Of a stretch of 64,000 bases of DNA, positions 18,710 to 27,037 are shown in pieces (within the stretch, counting starts at the first letter, position 1; each line of letters opens with the position of its first letter). This DNA is from Streptomyces sp. f51 (GTDB taxonomy: Bacteria > Actinomycetota > Actinomycetes > Streptomycetales > Streptomycetaceae). Under the pieces are notes generated by a model. That model ran no database searches. It saw only the letters and a program-made list of their open reading frames with translations, and was not told the origin of the DNA. The stretch lies in contig NZ_CP149798.1 in the NCBI RefSeq assembly GCF_037940415.1, positions 5,117,001 to 5,181,000 on the forward strand. Direction: 5' to 3'. Position numbers and translations under genes: made by a program.

Positions 18710-19558
18710 GTGGCTGGGAAGCTCGCCGTCATCGGAGCCGGACTCATGGGGTCCGGCATCGCCCAGGTCTCCGCGCAGGCGGGCTGGGACGTCGTTCTGC
18801 GCGATGTCACGGACGAGGCGCTGAACCGCGGCCTCGACGGCATCAAGGCCTCGTACGACAAGTTCGTGGGCAAGGGCAAGCTGGACGCCGCCGACGCGGA
18901 GGCCGCGCTCGGGCGCATCACGGCGACCACCGACCTGGACGCCGCCGCCGACGCCGACATCGTCGTCGAGGCGGTCTTCGAGAAGCTCGAGGTCAAGCAC
19001 GAGATCTTCCAGGCGCTGGACAAGATCGTCCGCCCCGACACCGTGCTCGCCTCCAACACCTCCGCCATCCCGATCACCAAGATCGCGGCGGCCACGGAGC
19101 GCCCCGAGCGGGTCGTCGGCGTGCACTTCTTCTCGCCGGTCCCGATGATGCAGCTCGTCGAGCTGGTCCGCGGCTACAAGACCAGCGACGAGACGCTCGC
19201 CACCGCCCGCGCGTTCAGCGAGTCCGTCGGCAAGACCTGCATCGTCGTCAACCGCGACGTCGCCGGCTTCGTGACCACCCGTCTCATCTCGGCCCTCGTC
19301 GTCGAGGCGACGAAGCTGTACGAGTCGGGCGTGGCCACCGCCGAGGACATCGACCTCGCTTGCCGGCTGGGCTTCGGCCACGCCATGGGCCCCCTCGCCA
19401 CGGCCGACCTCACGGGCGTCGACATCCTGCTGCACGCCACCGGCAACATCTACACCGAGACCCAGGACGAGAAGTTCGCCCCGCCGGAGCTGATGCGCCG
19501 GATGGTTGACGCCGGTGACATCGGGCGCAAGAGCGGGCAGGGCTTCTACAAGCACTGA
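18710..19558 (+). CDS. 3-hydroxybutyryl-CoA dehydrogenase
   Basis: A 282-residue NAD(P)-dependent enzyme that interconverts acetoacetyl-CoA and 3-hydroxybutyryl-CoA. The Rossmann motif is GAGLMGSG at residues 9-16, the catalytic His is in GVHFFSPVPMMQLVE, and the conserved NRDVAGFVTTRL and LGFGHAMGPLATADLTG elements follow. The length fits the single-domain Hbd/PaaH2 group. GTG 18710 follows a AAGGGAG site. Together with the thiolase at 38.7 kb it could supply butyryl-type units to the ethylmalonyl-CoA route and to IcmA. A perfect hairpin follows directly. Confidence 0.95.
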   Translation: MAGKLAVIGAGLMGSGIAQVSAQAGWDVVLRDVTDEALNRGLDGIKASYDKFVGKGKLDAADAEAALGRITATTDLDAAADADIVVEAVFEKLEVKHEIFQALDKIVRPDTVLASNTSAIPITKIAAATERPERVVGVHFFSPVPMMQLVELVRGYKTSDETLATARAFSESVGKTCIVVNRDVAGFVTTRLISALVVEATKLYESGVATAEDIDLACRLGFGHAMGPLATADLTGVDILLHATGNIYTETQDEKFAPPELMRRMVDAGDIGRKSGQGFYKH

Positions 19559-19563
19559 ACGAT

Positions 19564-19594
19564 CATGCGGCGGCCGGGATCCGGCCGCCGCATG
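19564..19594 (+). terminator. Terminator after 3-hydroxybutyryl-CoA dehydrogenase
   Basis: Two perfect 14-base arms (19564-19577, 19581-19594) with a GAT loop, beginning 6 bases after the stop. No U-run follows, as is common in Streptomyces. Confidence 0.85.
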
Positions 19595-19773
19595 TGCCAC
19601 GGACACCGCGCACACCTCTCGGATGTCACTCCATGAGGTGAATTCGGTATCGGTTCGCTTACAGACGGCAACCTCCGGGGCCCTCAGGCAGTCAGACCAT
19701 GCACAACATGCAGACGCGAAGACGCGGAAACAGACACACGCGGAGTTACGAGACGCATTCTCGGGGAGCGCAT

Positions 19774-20097
19774 ATGTACATCAGGGGCGACCACGCCGAG
19801 CTGGTCGTCGGGGGCCGCCTCGACGTACGCAGCGCGGCGGACGCCCGCACGGTCCTGCACACGGCCGTCGACGACGGAGCGGGCGATCTCGTGCTGGACC
19901 TGTCCGAGCTGGACTCCTGGGACGCCACCGGCCTCGGTGTCATCATGGGGGCCCACCGGCGTGCCGGGCGGTGCGGCCGACGGCTCGTCCTGCGCGGAGT
20001 GCCGCCGCAGATGCAGCGTCTGCTGGTGGCCACCCGGCTGCACCGGATCCTGGCGATCGAGGGCGGTATCGGGGTCGAGTCGCTGCCCCGGGTGTGA
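19774..20097 (+). CDS. STAS-domain anti-sigma factor antagonist
   Basis: A 107-residue single STAS domain of the SpoIIAA/RsbV type. Such proteins bind an anti-sigma kinase and are switched off by phosphorylation. The switch segment reads LDSWDATGLGVIM, with Thr52 at the position of the phosphorylated Ser of SpoIIAA. ATG 19774 has GGGGAG at 19763-19768; the in-frame extension from 19699 is rejected for lack of a ribosome site and family similarity. No cognate kinase is next to it. The large ATPase gene downstream on the same strand may or may not be related. Confidence 0.88.
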   Translation: MYIRGDHAELVVGGRLDVRSAADARTVLHTAVDDGAGDLVLDLSELDSWDATGLGVIMGAHRRAGRCGRRLVLRGVPPQMQRLLVATRLHRILAIEGGIGVESLPRV

Positions 20098-20390
20098 CCC
20101 GAGCCGGCGGCGCCCCCTCGCTCCGCGTGTGCGACCGCGCACGCCCCGAGCGCCGCACCAAACCGCGCCCCGACCGGTGCGCCGAGCCTGCCACGTGCAC
20201 AATCCTCACGAAGCTGTGACGGTTCGGACGGCGCGGTACCCCGCCTGTTCGTAGATACTGTGCGAAGGTTTAGGGTTCGGCTGCCCGCCGACCGAAACCC
20301 TACGAGCGGGCACCGGACCAGAAGCGACGAAGCGCTGTGCAGCCAGGCCGGGAGGGCATCGGCACACGACGCTTTTGGGGGGCTTGGAAC

Positions 20391-22904
20391 ATGGACCCGA
20401 TCGACCGGGGCTCCGAGGACTACGGTCAGGACGACGAGGGCCAGGTGACTCGCCCGCGCCCGCCGCGCGACCCCCTCGCAGCCGACCTGGGACAGCACAA
20501 ACCCGCACCCGTGCGCACCGTCAGACTCGTGGCGGGCGAATTCGCCCTCACGGTCAACCCCGTCGACGGCAGCGAGATCGAGAACTGCCCGCCGCACGAG
20601 CGGCCCGGGACGCCGGCCAAGTACGGCGCCGCCGAACGCGCCGAACTGGCCCGCGCGGCCCAGCCGCCCGCACCGCCCGGCCCGGCACAGCCGCGGCTGC
20701 CGCTCCTCGAACGCCACGAGGAGCGCGAGCAGCTCGTACGCCTCCTCGCGCGCGGACGCTCGGCACGGCTCACCGGCCCCTCGGGCTCGGGCCGCACCGT
20801 CCTGCTGGACGCCGTCGCCGAGGACTGCTCGGACCTCGCGCCCGACGGTGTCGTCCGCCTCTCCGGCTACGGGCGCACCGCGAGCGACGTGCTCCACGAC
20901 CTCTTCGCCGCCGTCTACGAGGCACCCCTGCACCGTCCGGATCACGACGAACTGCTCGTGCTGGTCCGCGAGATCGGCGCGGTCGTCATCCTCGACGACG
21001 CGGAGATCGGCGGCGGCGCCCTCGACATGCTGCTCGACGCCACCCCCGAGTGCGCCTTCGTGATCGCGGCCACCCCGGACATACCCCATCCCTCGGCCCA
21101 GGCCGAGGTCGAAGAGGTCCTCCTGGGCGGACTCGACCGCAGCGGCGGTCTCGAACTCCTCGAGCGTGCCGTCGGACGCGTCCTGAGCGAGGACGAGTCG
21201 AACTGGGCGGGCGACCTCTGGTTCGAGTCCGAGGGCCTGCCGCTGCGCTTCATACAGGCCGGAGCGCTGCTCAGGCAGCGCGACCGGCTCCAGGCCAGGG
21301 AAGAGGCCTTCGACGAGTACGGGGTCTTCCAGGAGGCCCCGGCCGACGTCCCGTTCCAGGGCGGCGACGGCGCCGACGTACCGCTGCCCTCCCTCGCCGA
21401 GGGCGCCGCGCCCGCCGCGCTGCTCGCCTCCCGGCTCAGCGAGTCGGCGCGCGCCACCCTGCGCTTCGCCGTCGCGCTCGGCGGCGAGGTGCCCCACCAG
21501 GCCCATCTGCCCGCGCTCGTGGGCGACACCCACGCCGACGCCGCGCTCGCCGAGCTCGCCGCCTCCGCGCTGGTCTCCCCGGTCGGCTCCCGCTACCGGC
21601 TGGCCGCCGGGGTGCAGGCCCAGCTGCTGGCCTCCGGATACGCGGAGACGCTCCAGGAGAGCGCGCTGGCCGCCGCCCGCCACTACACCTGGTGGGCCGG
21701 GCACCCCTCGGTCACCCCGGAGCGGGTCTGCGCCGAGGCGGACGCGGTGCTCGCCGCCCTGGATGTGCTCGTCCCGGTCACCACCGCGCCGCTGGAGGAG
21801 GGCGAGGAAGCGGCCTCCGTCCGGCTCGCCCGCACCGCGGCGCCCGCCTTCGCCTCGGGGCTGAACTGGAGCGCCTGGGAGCGCGTCCTGCGCCTCGGGG
21901 TCGAGGCCTCCGAGCTGGCCGGCGACATCGGTGAACAGGCCTATTTCCACCACGAGTTGGGCGTCATCGCGCTCTGCGGCCACCAGCTGGACCGGTCCCG
22001 TGCCGAGCTGGAGGCCTCCGTCGCCCTGCGCGGCGAGCTCGCCGACAAGCGGGGCATCACCGCCGGCCGCCGCGCCCTCGCGCTGGTCGCCGACCGCTCA
22101 GGACCCCTCCAGCTGACCGGTGGGGGCACCCCGGCGGGCGAGGAGGTGCCGGACGCGCGTCACGAGGAGTCGATGTCGCCCCCCGGCGGCGTCCCGTACG
22201 CGTACGCCGTCACCGACCCGTCCGGCGACACCGTGATGCTCTCCCGCGCGGGCGGCCCCGGCGTTCCCGGGGCCAAGCCGCGCGGCGTCGCGGGGCGGCT
22301 GGTCGACGGCACCCGGCGCAACCTGGTGGCCGCGGGCGCGGGCGCGCTCCTCGTCGCCGTCCTCGGGACCGTGGTGACCCTCGGCGCGACCTCCGACCAC
22401 GGCAACGACACCCCGTCCGAGAAGGTCGGCGTCAACCCGTCCGCCACCCAGGACGCGCAGGACGACAGTCTGGGCGCGGACACGCCGAAGAAGGGCGACG
22501 ACTCCTCTCCCAGCTCCGTGCCCAAGCCCACCGACCCGGGCCCCGACGGCACGTACGGCACCTCGGACGACCCGACGCCCTCCGCCACCGGGAGCCGGCG
22601 GCCCTCCGCCGAACCGAGCGGGACGCACACGAGCACCGGCCGGCCCTCGAACTCGCCGTCCTCGTCGCCGTCGAAGCGGCCCACGCACCGGCCGTCCCCG
22701 TCCCCCTCGAAGACGAGCCCTTCGCCCTCCGCGACCTCCCCGAGTCCCTCGGGCTCCACCTCGCCGTCGGCCACCGAGTCGTCGAGCCCGGGCACCACCG
22801 ACACCGCGAGCGGCCCCGTGTCGACCGGAGCGCCGCACGCCACGGACGCGACGCCGGCCGGCAGCGGCCCGGCCACGACGTCGCCGGGCGGCACGGTGAT
22901 CTGA
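20391..22904 (+). CDS. Large STAND/AAA-like ATPase with one membrane helix and Ser/Pro-rich tail
   Basis: An 837-residue protein of unknown function. A charged, Pro-rich N-terminus (1-105) is followed by an NTPase domain: the P-loop is GPSGSGRT at residues 129-136, with Arg in the place of the Walker A Lys, and Walker B is VVILDDAE. A helical, Ala/Leu-rich middle (about 330-600) may hold TPR-like repeats. One membrane helix (about 643-667, LVAAGAGALLVAVLGTVVTLG) precedes a roughly 165-residue Ser/Thr/Pro-rich tail that should lie outside the cell. ATG 20391 is chosen over open frame upstream. It may sense the envelope and signal inside, but this is inference. Confidence 0.75.
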   Translation: MDPIDRGSEDYGQDDEGQVTRPRPPRDPLAADLGQHKPAPVRTVRLVAGEFALTVNPVDGSEIENCPPHERPGTPAKYGAAERAELARAAQPPAPPGPAQPRLPLLERHEEREQLVRLLARGRSARLTGPSGSGRTVLLDAVAEDCSDLAPDGVVRLSGYGRTASDVLHDLFAAVYEAPLHRPDHDELLVLVREIGAVVILDDAEIGGGALDMLLDATPECAFVIAATPDIPHPSAQAEVEEVLLGGLDRSGGLELLERAVGRVLSEDESNWAGDLWFESEGLPLRFIQAGALLRQRDRLQAREEAFDEYGVFQEAPADVPFQGGDGADVPLPSLAEGAAPAALLASRLSESARATLRFAVALGGEVPHQAHLPALVGDTHADAALAELAASALVSPVGSRYRLAAGVQAQLLASGYAETLQESALAAARHYTWWAGHPSVTPERVCAEADAVLAALDVLVPVTTAPLEEGEEAASVRLARTAAPAFASGLNWSAWERVLRLGVEASELAGDIGEQAYFHHELGVIALCGHQLDRSRAELEASVALRGELADKRGITAGRRALALVADRSGPLQLTGGGTPAGEEVPDARHEESMSPPGGVPYAYAVTDPSGDTVMLSRAGGPGVPGAKPRGVAGRLVDGTRRNLVAAGAGALLVAVLGTVVTLGATSDHGNDTPSEKVGVNPSATQDAQDDSLGADTPKKGDDSSPSSVPKPTDPGPDGTYGTSDDPTPSATGSRRPSAEPSGTHTSTGRPSNSPSSSPSKRPTHRPSPSPSKTSPSPSATSPSPSGSTSPSATESSSPGTTDTASGPVSTGAPHATDATPAGSGPATTSPGGTVI

Positions 22905-22943
22905 CCGTACGGTCCGGACGTACGGCCGGACCGCGGGCGTGAA

Positions 22944-22986
22944 CGGCGGGAGGGCCGGTCCGGACATCGGACCGGCCCTCCCGCCG
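22944..22986. terminator. Bidirectional terminator between the ATPase gene and nucS
   Basis: Perfect 19-bp arms (22944-22962 and 22968-22986) with a GACAT loop, in the 100-base gap between convergent genes. Confidence 0.92.
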
Positions 22987-23004
22987 TATACGAACCCGGG
23001 GGGC

Positions 23005-23676
23005 TCAGAACAGACGCAGTTTGTCGTCCTCGATGCCGCGCAGGGCGTCGTAGTCCAGGACCGTACAGCCGATGCCGCGGTCGGTGGCGAGGACGCGGGC
23101 CTGGGGCTTGATCTCCTGGGCCGCGAAGACGCCGCGGACCGGCGCGAGATGCGGGTCGCGGTTCAGCAGGTCCAGATACCGCGTGAGCTGCTCCACGCCG
23201 TCGATCTCGCCGCGGCGCTTGATCTCCACGGCGACGGTCTGCCCCTCGGCGTCCCGGCACAGGATGTCGACGGGACCGATGGCCGTCATGTACTCACGGC
23301 GGATGAGGGAGTAGCCCTCGCCCAGGGTCTCGATGCGGTCGGCGAGCAGCTCCTGGAGGTGCGCTTCCACGCCGTCCTTGATCAGGCCGGGGTCCACGCC
23401 GAGTTCGTGCGAGGAGTCGTGGAGGATCTCCTCCATCGTGATGATGAGCTTCTCGCCCGCCTTGTTGATGACGGTCCAGACGCCTTCGTCGTCGCCCGAC
23501 CCCTCCTTCAGTGTGCAGGGCGGCGACATCCAGTTGAGGGGCTTGTAGGCCCGGTCGTCCGCGTGGATCGAGACGCTGCCGTCCGCCTTCACGAGGATCA
23601 GGCGGGGCGCCGACGGGAGATGGGCGGTGAGCCGGCCCGCGTAGTCCACGGAACAGCGGGCAATGACGAGACGCAT
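23005..23676 (-). CDS. nucS: Mismatch-specific endonuclease NucS (EndoMS)
   Basis: A 223-residue nuclease that cuts both strands at mismatches and gives actinobacteria, which lack MutS/MutL, a mismatch-repair pathway. The C-terminal PD-(D/E)xK site is intact: D137 in GPVDILC, E151 and K153 in VAVEIKRR, and Q163 in GVEQLTRYLDLL. The N-terminal dimerisation half contains ADDRAYKPLNWMSPPC. The extreme C-terminus LRLF resembles the sliding-clamp-binding end of the family. ATG 23676 gives the expected N-terminus MRLVIARCSVDYAGRL; the longer open frame is not supported. Confidence 0.96.
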   Translation of the reverse strand: MRLVIARCSVDYAGRLTAHLPSAPRLILVKADGSVSIHADDRAYKPLNWMSPPCTLKEGSGDDEGVWTVINKAGEKLIITMEEILHDSSHELGVDPGLIKDGVEAHLQELLADRIETLGEGYSLIRREYMTAIGPVDILCRDAEGQTVAVEIKRRGEIDGVEQLTRYLDLLNRDPHLAPVRGVFAAQEIKPQARVLATDRGIGCTVLDYDALRGIEDDKLRLF

Positions 23677-24040
23677 GGTCGGCAACGCTACTCGACCGGC
23701 GGTGGTGCACGCGATTCCCGGCCCCGTCCCGTGACCCCCTCCGGCGCCCGGCCCGAGGTGGCATCCGCGGTTCGCCCCATTTGTCCAACGGGGCGGCTCC
23801 GCCGGGCCCGGCCCGGCGTTTTCGCGGGTCACCCCATTGATCCTGAAGGTTCCGTGTTCCTCCGTGGCCGATTGTCGGCCTACCGCGCGTTCGCTATGTG
23901 CCCATTCTCCTGGTGCCGTTACCTGCCGATGCTTACCGTATGAACGGGAGGTCGCGATACATGTACTCAGCGTGTTCGATATCGCGATCCCCGTCCCTGT
24001 CCGGCAACCCCCGAGGTATGGGGGTGCGAGAGGAGTACCC
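23677..24040. other. Intergenic region between divergent nucS and the SCO5389-family gene
   Basis: A 364-base divergent region with no gene that can be supported. It must contain the promoters of both neighbours. AT-richer patches occur near 23900-23990, but no -35/-10 pair could be placed with confidence. Confidence 0.6.
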
Positions 24041-24433
24041 ATGTCGCTCGACGTCTCACCGGCCCTACTCCAACAGGCCGAGCGAGGCGAGGTCGATGAA
24101 GCTGAATTCGTCGACTGCGTCCGGACCTCCCTGCCCTACGCATGGGAGATGATCAGCTCCCTGGTGGCCCAGCTGAAGGTCGACGGCGGCAATTTCGCCG
24201 ACAACCAGACGCCTCCGCCGGACGAGCAGGCACGTGGCCAGTTGCTGCGTGCGCTCGCGAGTGACGCGATACGCGGCGCGCTACAGCGGCACTTCGGAGT
24301 GCGGCTGGCCTTCCAGAACTGCCACCGGGTGGCGGTGTTCCCACTGGACGAATCGGTGGACGACACACTGGCACGCTTCACCTCGGTCCGCAGTCAGCTG
24401 CTCAACCAGTCCCCGGAGTTCAGGGACTGCTGA
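24041..24433 (+). CDS. SCO5389-family protein
   Basis: A 130-residue soluble protein of unknown function, conserved in streptomycetes. It is acidic and mostly helical, starting MSLDVSPALLQQAERGEVDEAEFVDCVRTSLPYAWEMI. It contains three Cys residues and an ALQRHFGVRLAFQNCHRVAVFPLDE stretch. AGAGGAG at 24029-24035 fixes ATG 24041. There is no signal peptide or membrane segment. It is a single-gene unit with a hairpin at its end. Confidence 0.8.
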   Translation: MSLDVSPALLQQAERGEVDEAEFVDCVRTSLPYAWEMISSLVAQLKVDGGNFADNQTPPPDEQARGQLLRALASDAIRGALQRHFGVRLAFQNCHRVAVFPLDESVDDTLARFTSVRSQLLNQSPEFRDC

Positions 24434-24507
24434 CGCACTGATGCCGCATTGCTTGCCGCTCCGTACGCGGGAGGTGCATTGGTACTGGAGCGGCAAGCTC
24501 CCCGCGT

Positions 24508-24528
24508 GTCCGGCCCGTCGGGCCGGAC
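24508..24528. terminator. Terminator between SCO5389-family and LLM oxidoreductase genes
   Basis: Arms GTCCGGCCC (24508-24516) and GGGCCGGAC (24520-24528) with a GTC loop, between convergent genes. Confidence 0.75.
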
Positions 24529-24537
24529 TCCGTGCGG

Positions 24538-25566
24538 TCACCCGAGCTGGGGCAGCACCTCGGCCCCGAGCCGCCGTACGTTCTCCTCGGTCGCCGCCAG
24601 GTCGCCCGAGCCCTCGACGAGCAGGGCGAACCGTGTGATGCCCGTCCGCTCCGAGGTCGCCGCGAGCCGGTCCGCGCACAGCCGCGGAGTGCCCACCGGG
24701 TGCAGCCCGCAGAGCAGTTCGGTGTACGCCACCGGGTCCCGCATCGAGCGGGCGCGGCCGTCCACCGTCACATGGGCGTCCAGTCCCTGCTTCAGCCAGC
24801 CCGGCATCGCCTTCACGAGCGTCTCGACGGCGTCGGTGCGGCGGTCCGCGATCTGGCAGACGCCGGCGGAGACGTGCGCGGCCGTGAGGATCTCGTCCGT
24901 GGGACGGCCCGCCGCGCGCGCGTGCCGGCGCCACAGTGCGACCATTTCGGCCTTCTCCTCGTCCCCGACGTGCATGCCCAGGAGCATCGGCAGTCCGCGC
25001 TCGGCGGCGAGCCGGACGCTCGCGGGCGAGGTGCACGCCACGACCACCTCGGGGCCCGGAGCTCCGCTCAGCGCCTCCGACGGGCGTGGTACGACGGGGA
25101 CTTCACGGAACGGGAACCGCTCGGAGCCGCCCGCGACGGTCGGCTCCCGGAGCCAGCGAATCAGCAGATCGAGTGACTCGGGGAACCCGTGTTCGTAGGC
25201 CGCGAGACCGGCGCCGAAGACCTCCAGGTCGACCCAGGGGCCGCCGCGGCCGACCCCGAGCGAGAACCGCCCGCCGGACGTCAGGTGCAGCAGGGCGGCC
25301 TGCTCGCCGAGCGCCACGGGGTGGACGGTGGGCAGCACGCTGACCGCCGTGCCGATCCTGATGCGGTCGGTGCGGCCGAGCAGATACGCGGCGAGTGTGA
25401 CGGCCGACGGGCATGTCCCGTACGGCACGAAGTGGTGTTCGGCCAGCCAGACCGCGTCGAGCCCGGCCTCTTCGGCGACCTCGGCCGACCGCACCGCGCG
25501 GTGCAGGGCCTCTCCCTGGCCCTGGCCAGGGAACTGGGCGCCCAGTACAAAACTTCCAACGTGCAT
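24538..25566 (-). CDS. LLM-class flavin-dependent oxidoreductase
   Basis: A 342-residue luciferase-like monooxygenase of the FMN/F420-dependent TIM-barrel family. Typical elements are AGLDAVWLAEHHFVPYGTCPSAVTLAAYLLGRT, RIRIGTAVSVLPTVHPVALGEQAALL and the LGVGRGGPWVDLEVFG stretch. The substrate is unknown. The frame stays open well upstream, but ATG 25566, preceded by GGAAG-type purine runs, gives the family N-terminus MHVGSFVLGAQFPGQ. It stands alone on the minus strand. Confidence 0.9.
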   Translation of the reverse strand: MHVGSFVLGAQFPGQGQGEALHRAVRSAEVAEEAGLDAVWLAEHHFVPYGTCPSAVTLAAYLLGRTDRIRIGTAVSVLPTVHPVALGEQAALLHLTSGGRFSLGVGRGGPWVDLEVFGAGLAAYEHGFPESLDLLIRWLREPTVAGGSERFPFREVPVVPRPSEALSGAPGPEVVVACTSPASVRLAAERGLPMLLGMHVGDEEKAEMVALWRRHARAAGRPTDEILTAAHVSAGVCQIADRRTDAVETLVKAMPGWLKQGLDAHVTVDGRARSMRDPVAYTELLCGLHPVGTPRLCADRLAATSERTGITRFALLVEGSGDLAATEENVRRLGAEVLPQLG

Positions 25567-25809
25567 CGAACTTCCTGCTTCCTCGGCTCCGACACGGAGC
25601 TCCCCCGACCGGCATAACCGCCTGACACGTGCCGAAGACACGGCCTTGCGGAGAGATTTGCGGATTGTCTGGGAATTGGGCTGTCCGGAGACGGCCCGAG
25701 GTCGGTCCGAGGGGGGATCTGTGCGGGTTGGCGGAGTACGCGTACCCCTGTGCGTCCCGCGTAGGCTTGAGTCGGCCCCTGCCCCCTGTATAGCTCCGTG
25801 AGGTGTCCC

Positions 25810-26142
25810 TTGTCCCCGCGTCGCAACCGTCCGAAGGACGCCGGCTCGTCCGGCAGGAGCCCCGAGGAGGACTCGTCGGACCGTTACGGCGGCTGGCAGT
25901 CCACGGAGAGCTGGCAGGGCGATGAGTGGAGCGTGCGCCACGTGGCGGGCGCGAGCGCGCAGGGCAAGACCTACCGGTGCCCCGGCTGCGACCAGTTGAT
26001 CCCTTCCGGCGTTCCGCACGTGGTGGCCTGGCCGGAGCACTCGGGCGTCGACGAGCGGCGGCACTGGCACAAGGCCTGCTGGAACGCGAAGGACCGCCGC
26101 ACCTCGCGGGTGCAGCGGTCCCGTAACGCGCCCAGGTTCTAG
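25810..26142 (+). CDS. Small zinc-ribbon-like protein, unknown function
   Basis: A 110-residue, highly charged protein. The N-terminal half is hydrophilic (RRNRPKDAGSSGRSPEEDSSDRYGGWQ). The C-terminal half has a CPGCDQL pair and a downstream HWHKACW cluster that could form one zinc site. There is no membrane segment. TTG 25810 with AGG at 25801-25803 is preferred over GTG 25798, which lacks a ribosome site; either start is possible. No partner is evident. Confidence 0.7.
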   Translation: MSPRRNRPKDAGSSGRSPEEDSSDRYGGWQSTESWQGDEWSVRHVAGASAQGKTYRCPGCDQLIPSGVPHVVAWPEHSGVDERRHWHKACWNAKDRRTSRVQRSRNAPRF

Positions 26143-26191
26143 GCGACTTGGGCCGTCCCTCCGGCCTCTCGTCGCCGCCCGGGTGCGGTCG

Positions 26192-27037
26192 TCACACGTC
26201 CCGGCGCTCCAGGAGCACGAAGGCGGCGGCGACGGCCACCGCCGTGACCGCGGCGAGCAGGCCGAGCTGGGCGACGCCGTTGCCCTGCTCCTCGTTGAGC
26301 CGGAAGACCTTGGCGAGGGAGCTGATGGCGGCGTACTCCTGCATCTTCTCGCCGATCGTCCGCAGGGTGTCGGACATCATCAGGAACGCGGGCAGGATCG
26401 AGGGCAGGAGCACGACGCCGAGCATCGTGGTGATCGCGCCGGCCGAGTGACGCATCATCGAGCCCACGGCGAGCGAGAGCACGCCGAGCAGCGAGACGTA
26501 CAGCGCGCCCATGAAGACGGTGGCGCCCCACGGGGCGTGGGCGTCGCCGCTGTGCAGGCTCGCGGTGAACAGGCCGATGAGCCCGATCGACAGGGCCGAG
26601 ACGGCGAACGCGACCGCGAAGAAGATGATCAGCTTGGCGGCGAGCACCCGGTGCCGCTGCGGCGAGGCCGTGAACGTCGTACGGATCATGCCCGTGCCGT
26701 ACTCGGAGGAGACCACCAGCACGCCCAGCGTCAGCAGGCAGATCTGACCGAGCAGCAGGCCGATGAACGCGGGGACGGTGAACGGGATGTCCGTGAAGTC
26801 CTCGTTCGTGGTCTGCACGGCGACCAGGAAGCCGATGCCGACCACCAGGAGCAGGAAGGTGCCGAGCGTCCACATCGTGGAGCGCACCGACTTGATCTTC
26901 GTCCACTCGGAGTTGAGCGCGTGCCCGAGGTGGGTGCGGGTGACGGGGATCGGCGAGGTGTACGACGTGCCGGGCGCCGCCTGCCAGGCGGGGGCGGCGG
27001 CCGCCTGCTGCGGCATCGGGGGCTGGGGCGTGCTCAT
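26192..27037 (-). CDS. ABC-2 type transporter permease (pair A)
   Basis: A 281-residue permease with six membrane segments, starting after a cytoplasmic Pro/Gln/Ala-rich leader (MSTPQPPMPQQAAAAPAWQAAPG). The stretch LNSEWTKIKSVRSTMWTLG is the usual start of this actinobacterial ABC-2 family, and SSEYGTGMIRTTF is the conserved loop after the second helix. The start overlaps the stop of the partner ATPase by four bases, so the two are translationally coupled. The substrate is unknown. The much longer open frame upstream is the shadow of the ATPase gene. Confidence 0.9.
   Translation of the reverse strand: MSTPQPPMPQQAAAAPAWQAAPGTSYTSPIPVTRTHLGHALNSEWTKIKSVRSTMWTLGTFLLLVVGIGFLVAVQTTNEDFTDIPFTVPAFIGLLLGQICLLTLGVLVVSSEYGTGMIRTTFTASPQRHRVLAAKLIIFFAVAFAVSALSIGLIGLFTASLHSGDAHAPWGATVFMGALYVSLLGVLSLAVGSMMRHSAGAITTMLGVVLLPSILPAFLMMSDTLRTIGEKMQEYAAISSLAKVFRLNEEQGNGVAQLGLLAAVTAVAVAAAFVLLERRDV

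Noticed and set aside
23677..24042. N-terminal extension of NucS to 24042
   Set aside because: The added 122 residues are Gly/Arg/Pro-rich without similarity. Family proteins begin at MRLVIA, which corresponds to 23676.
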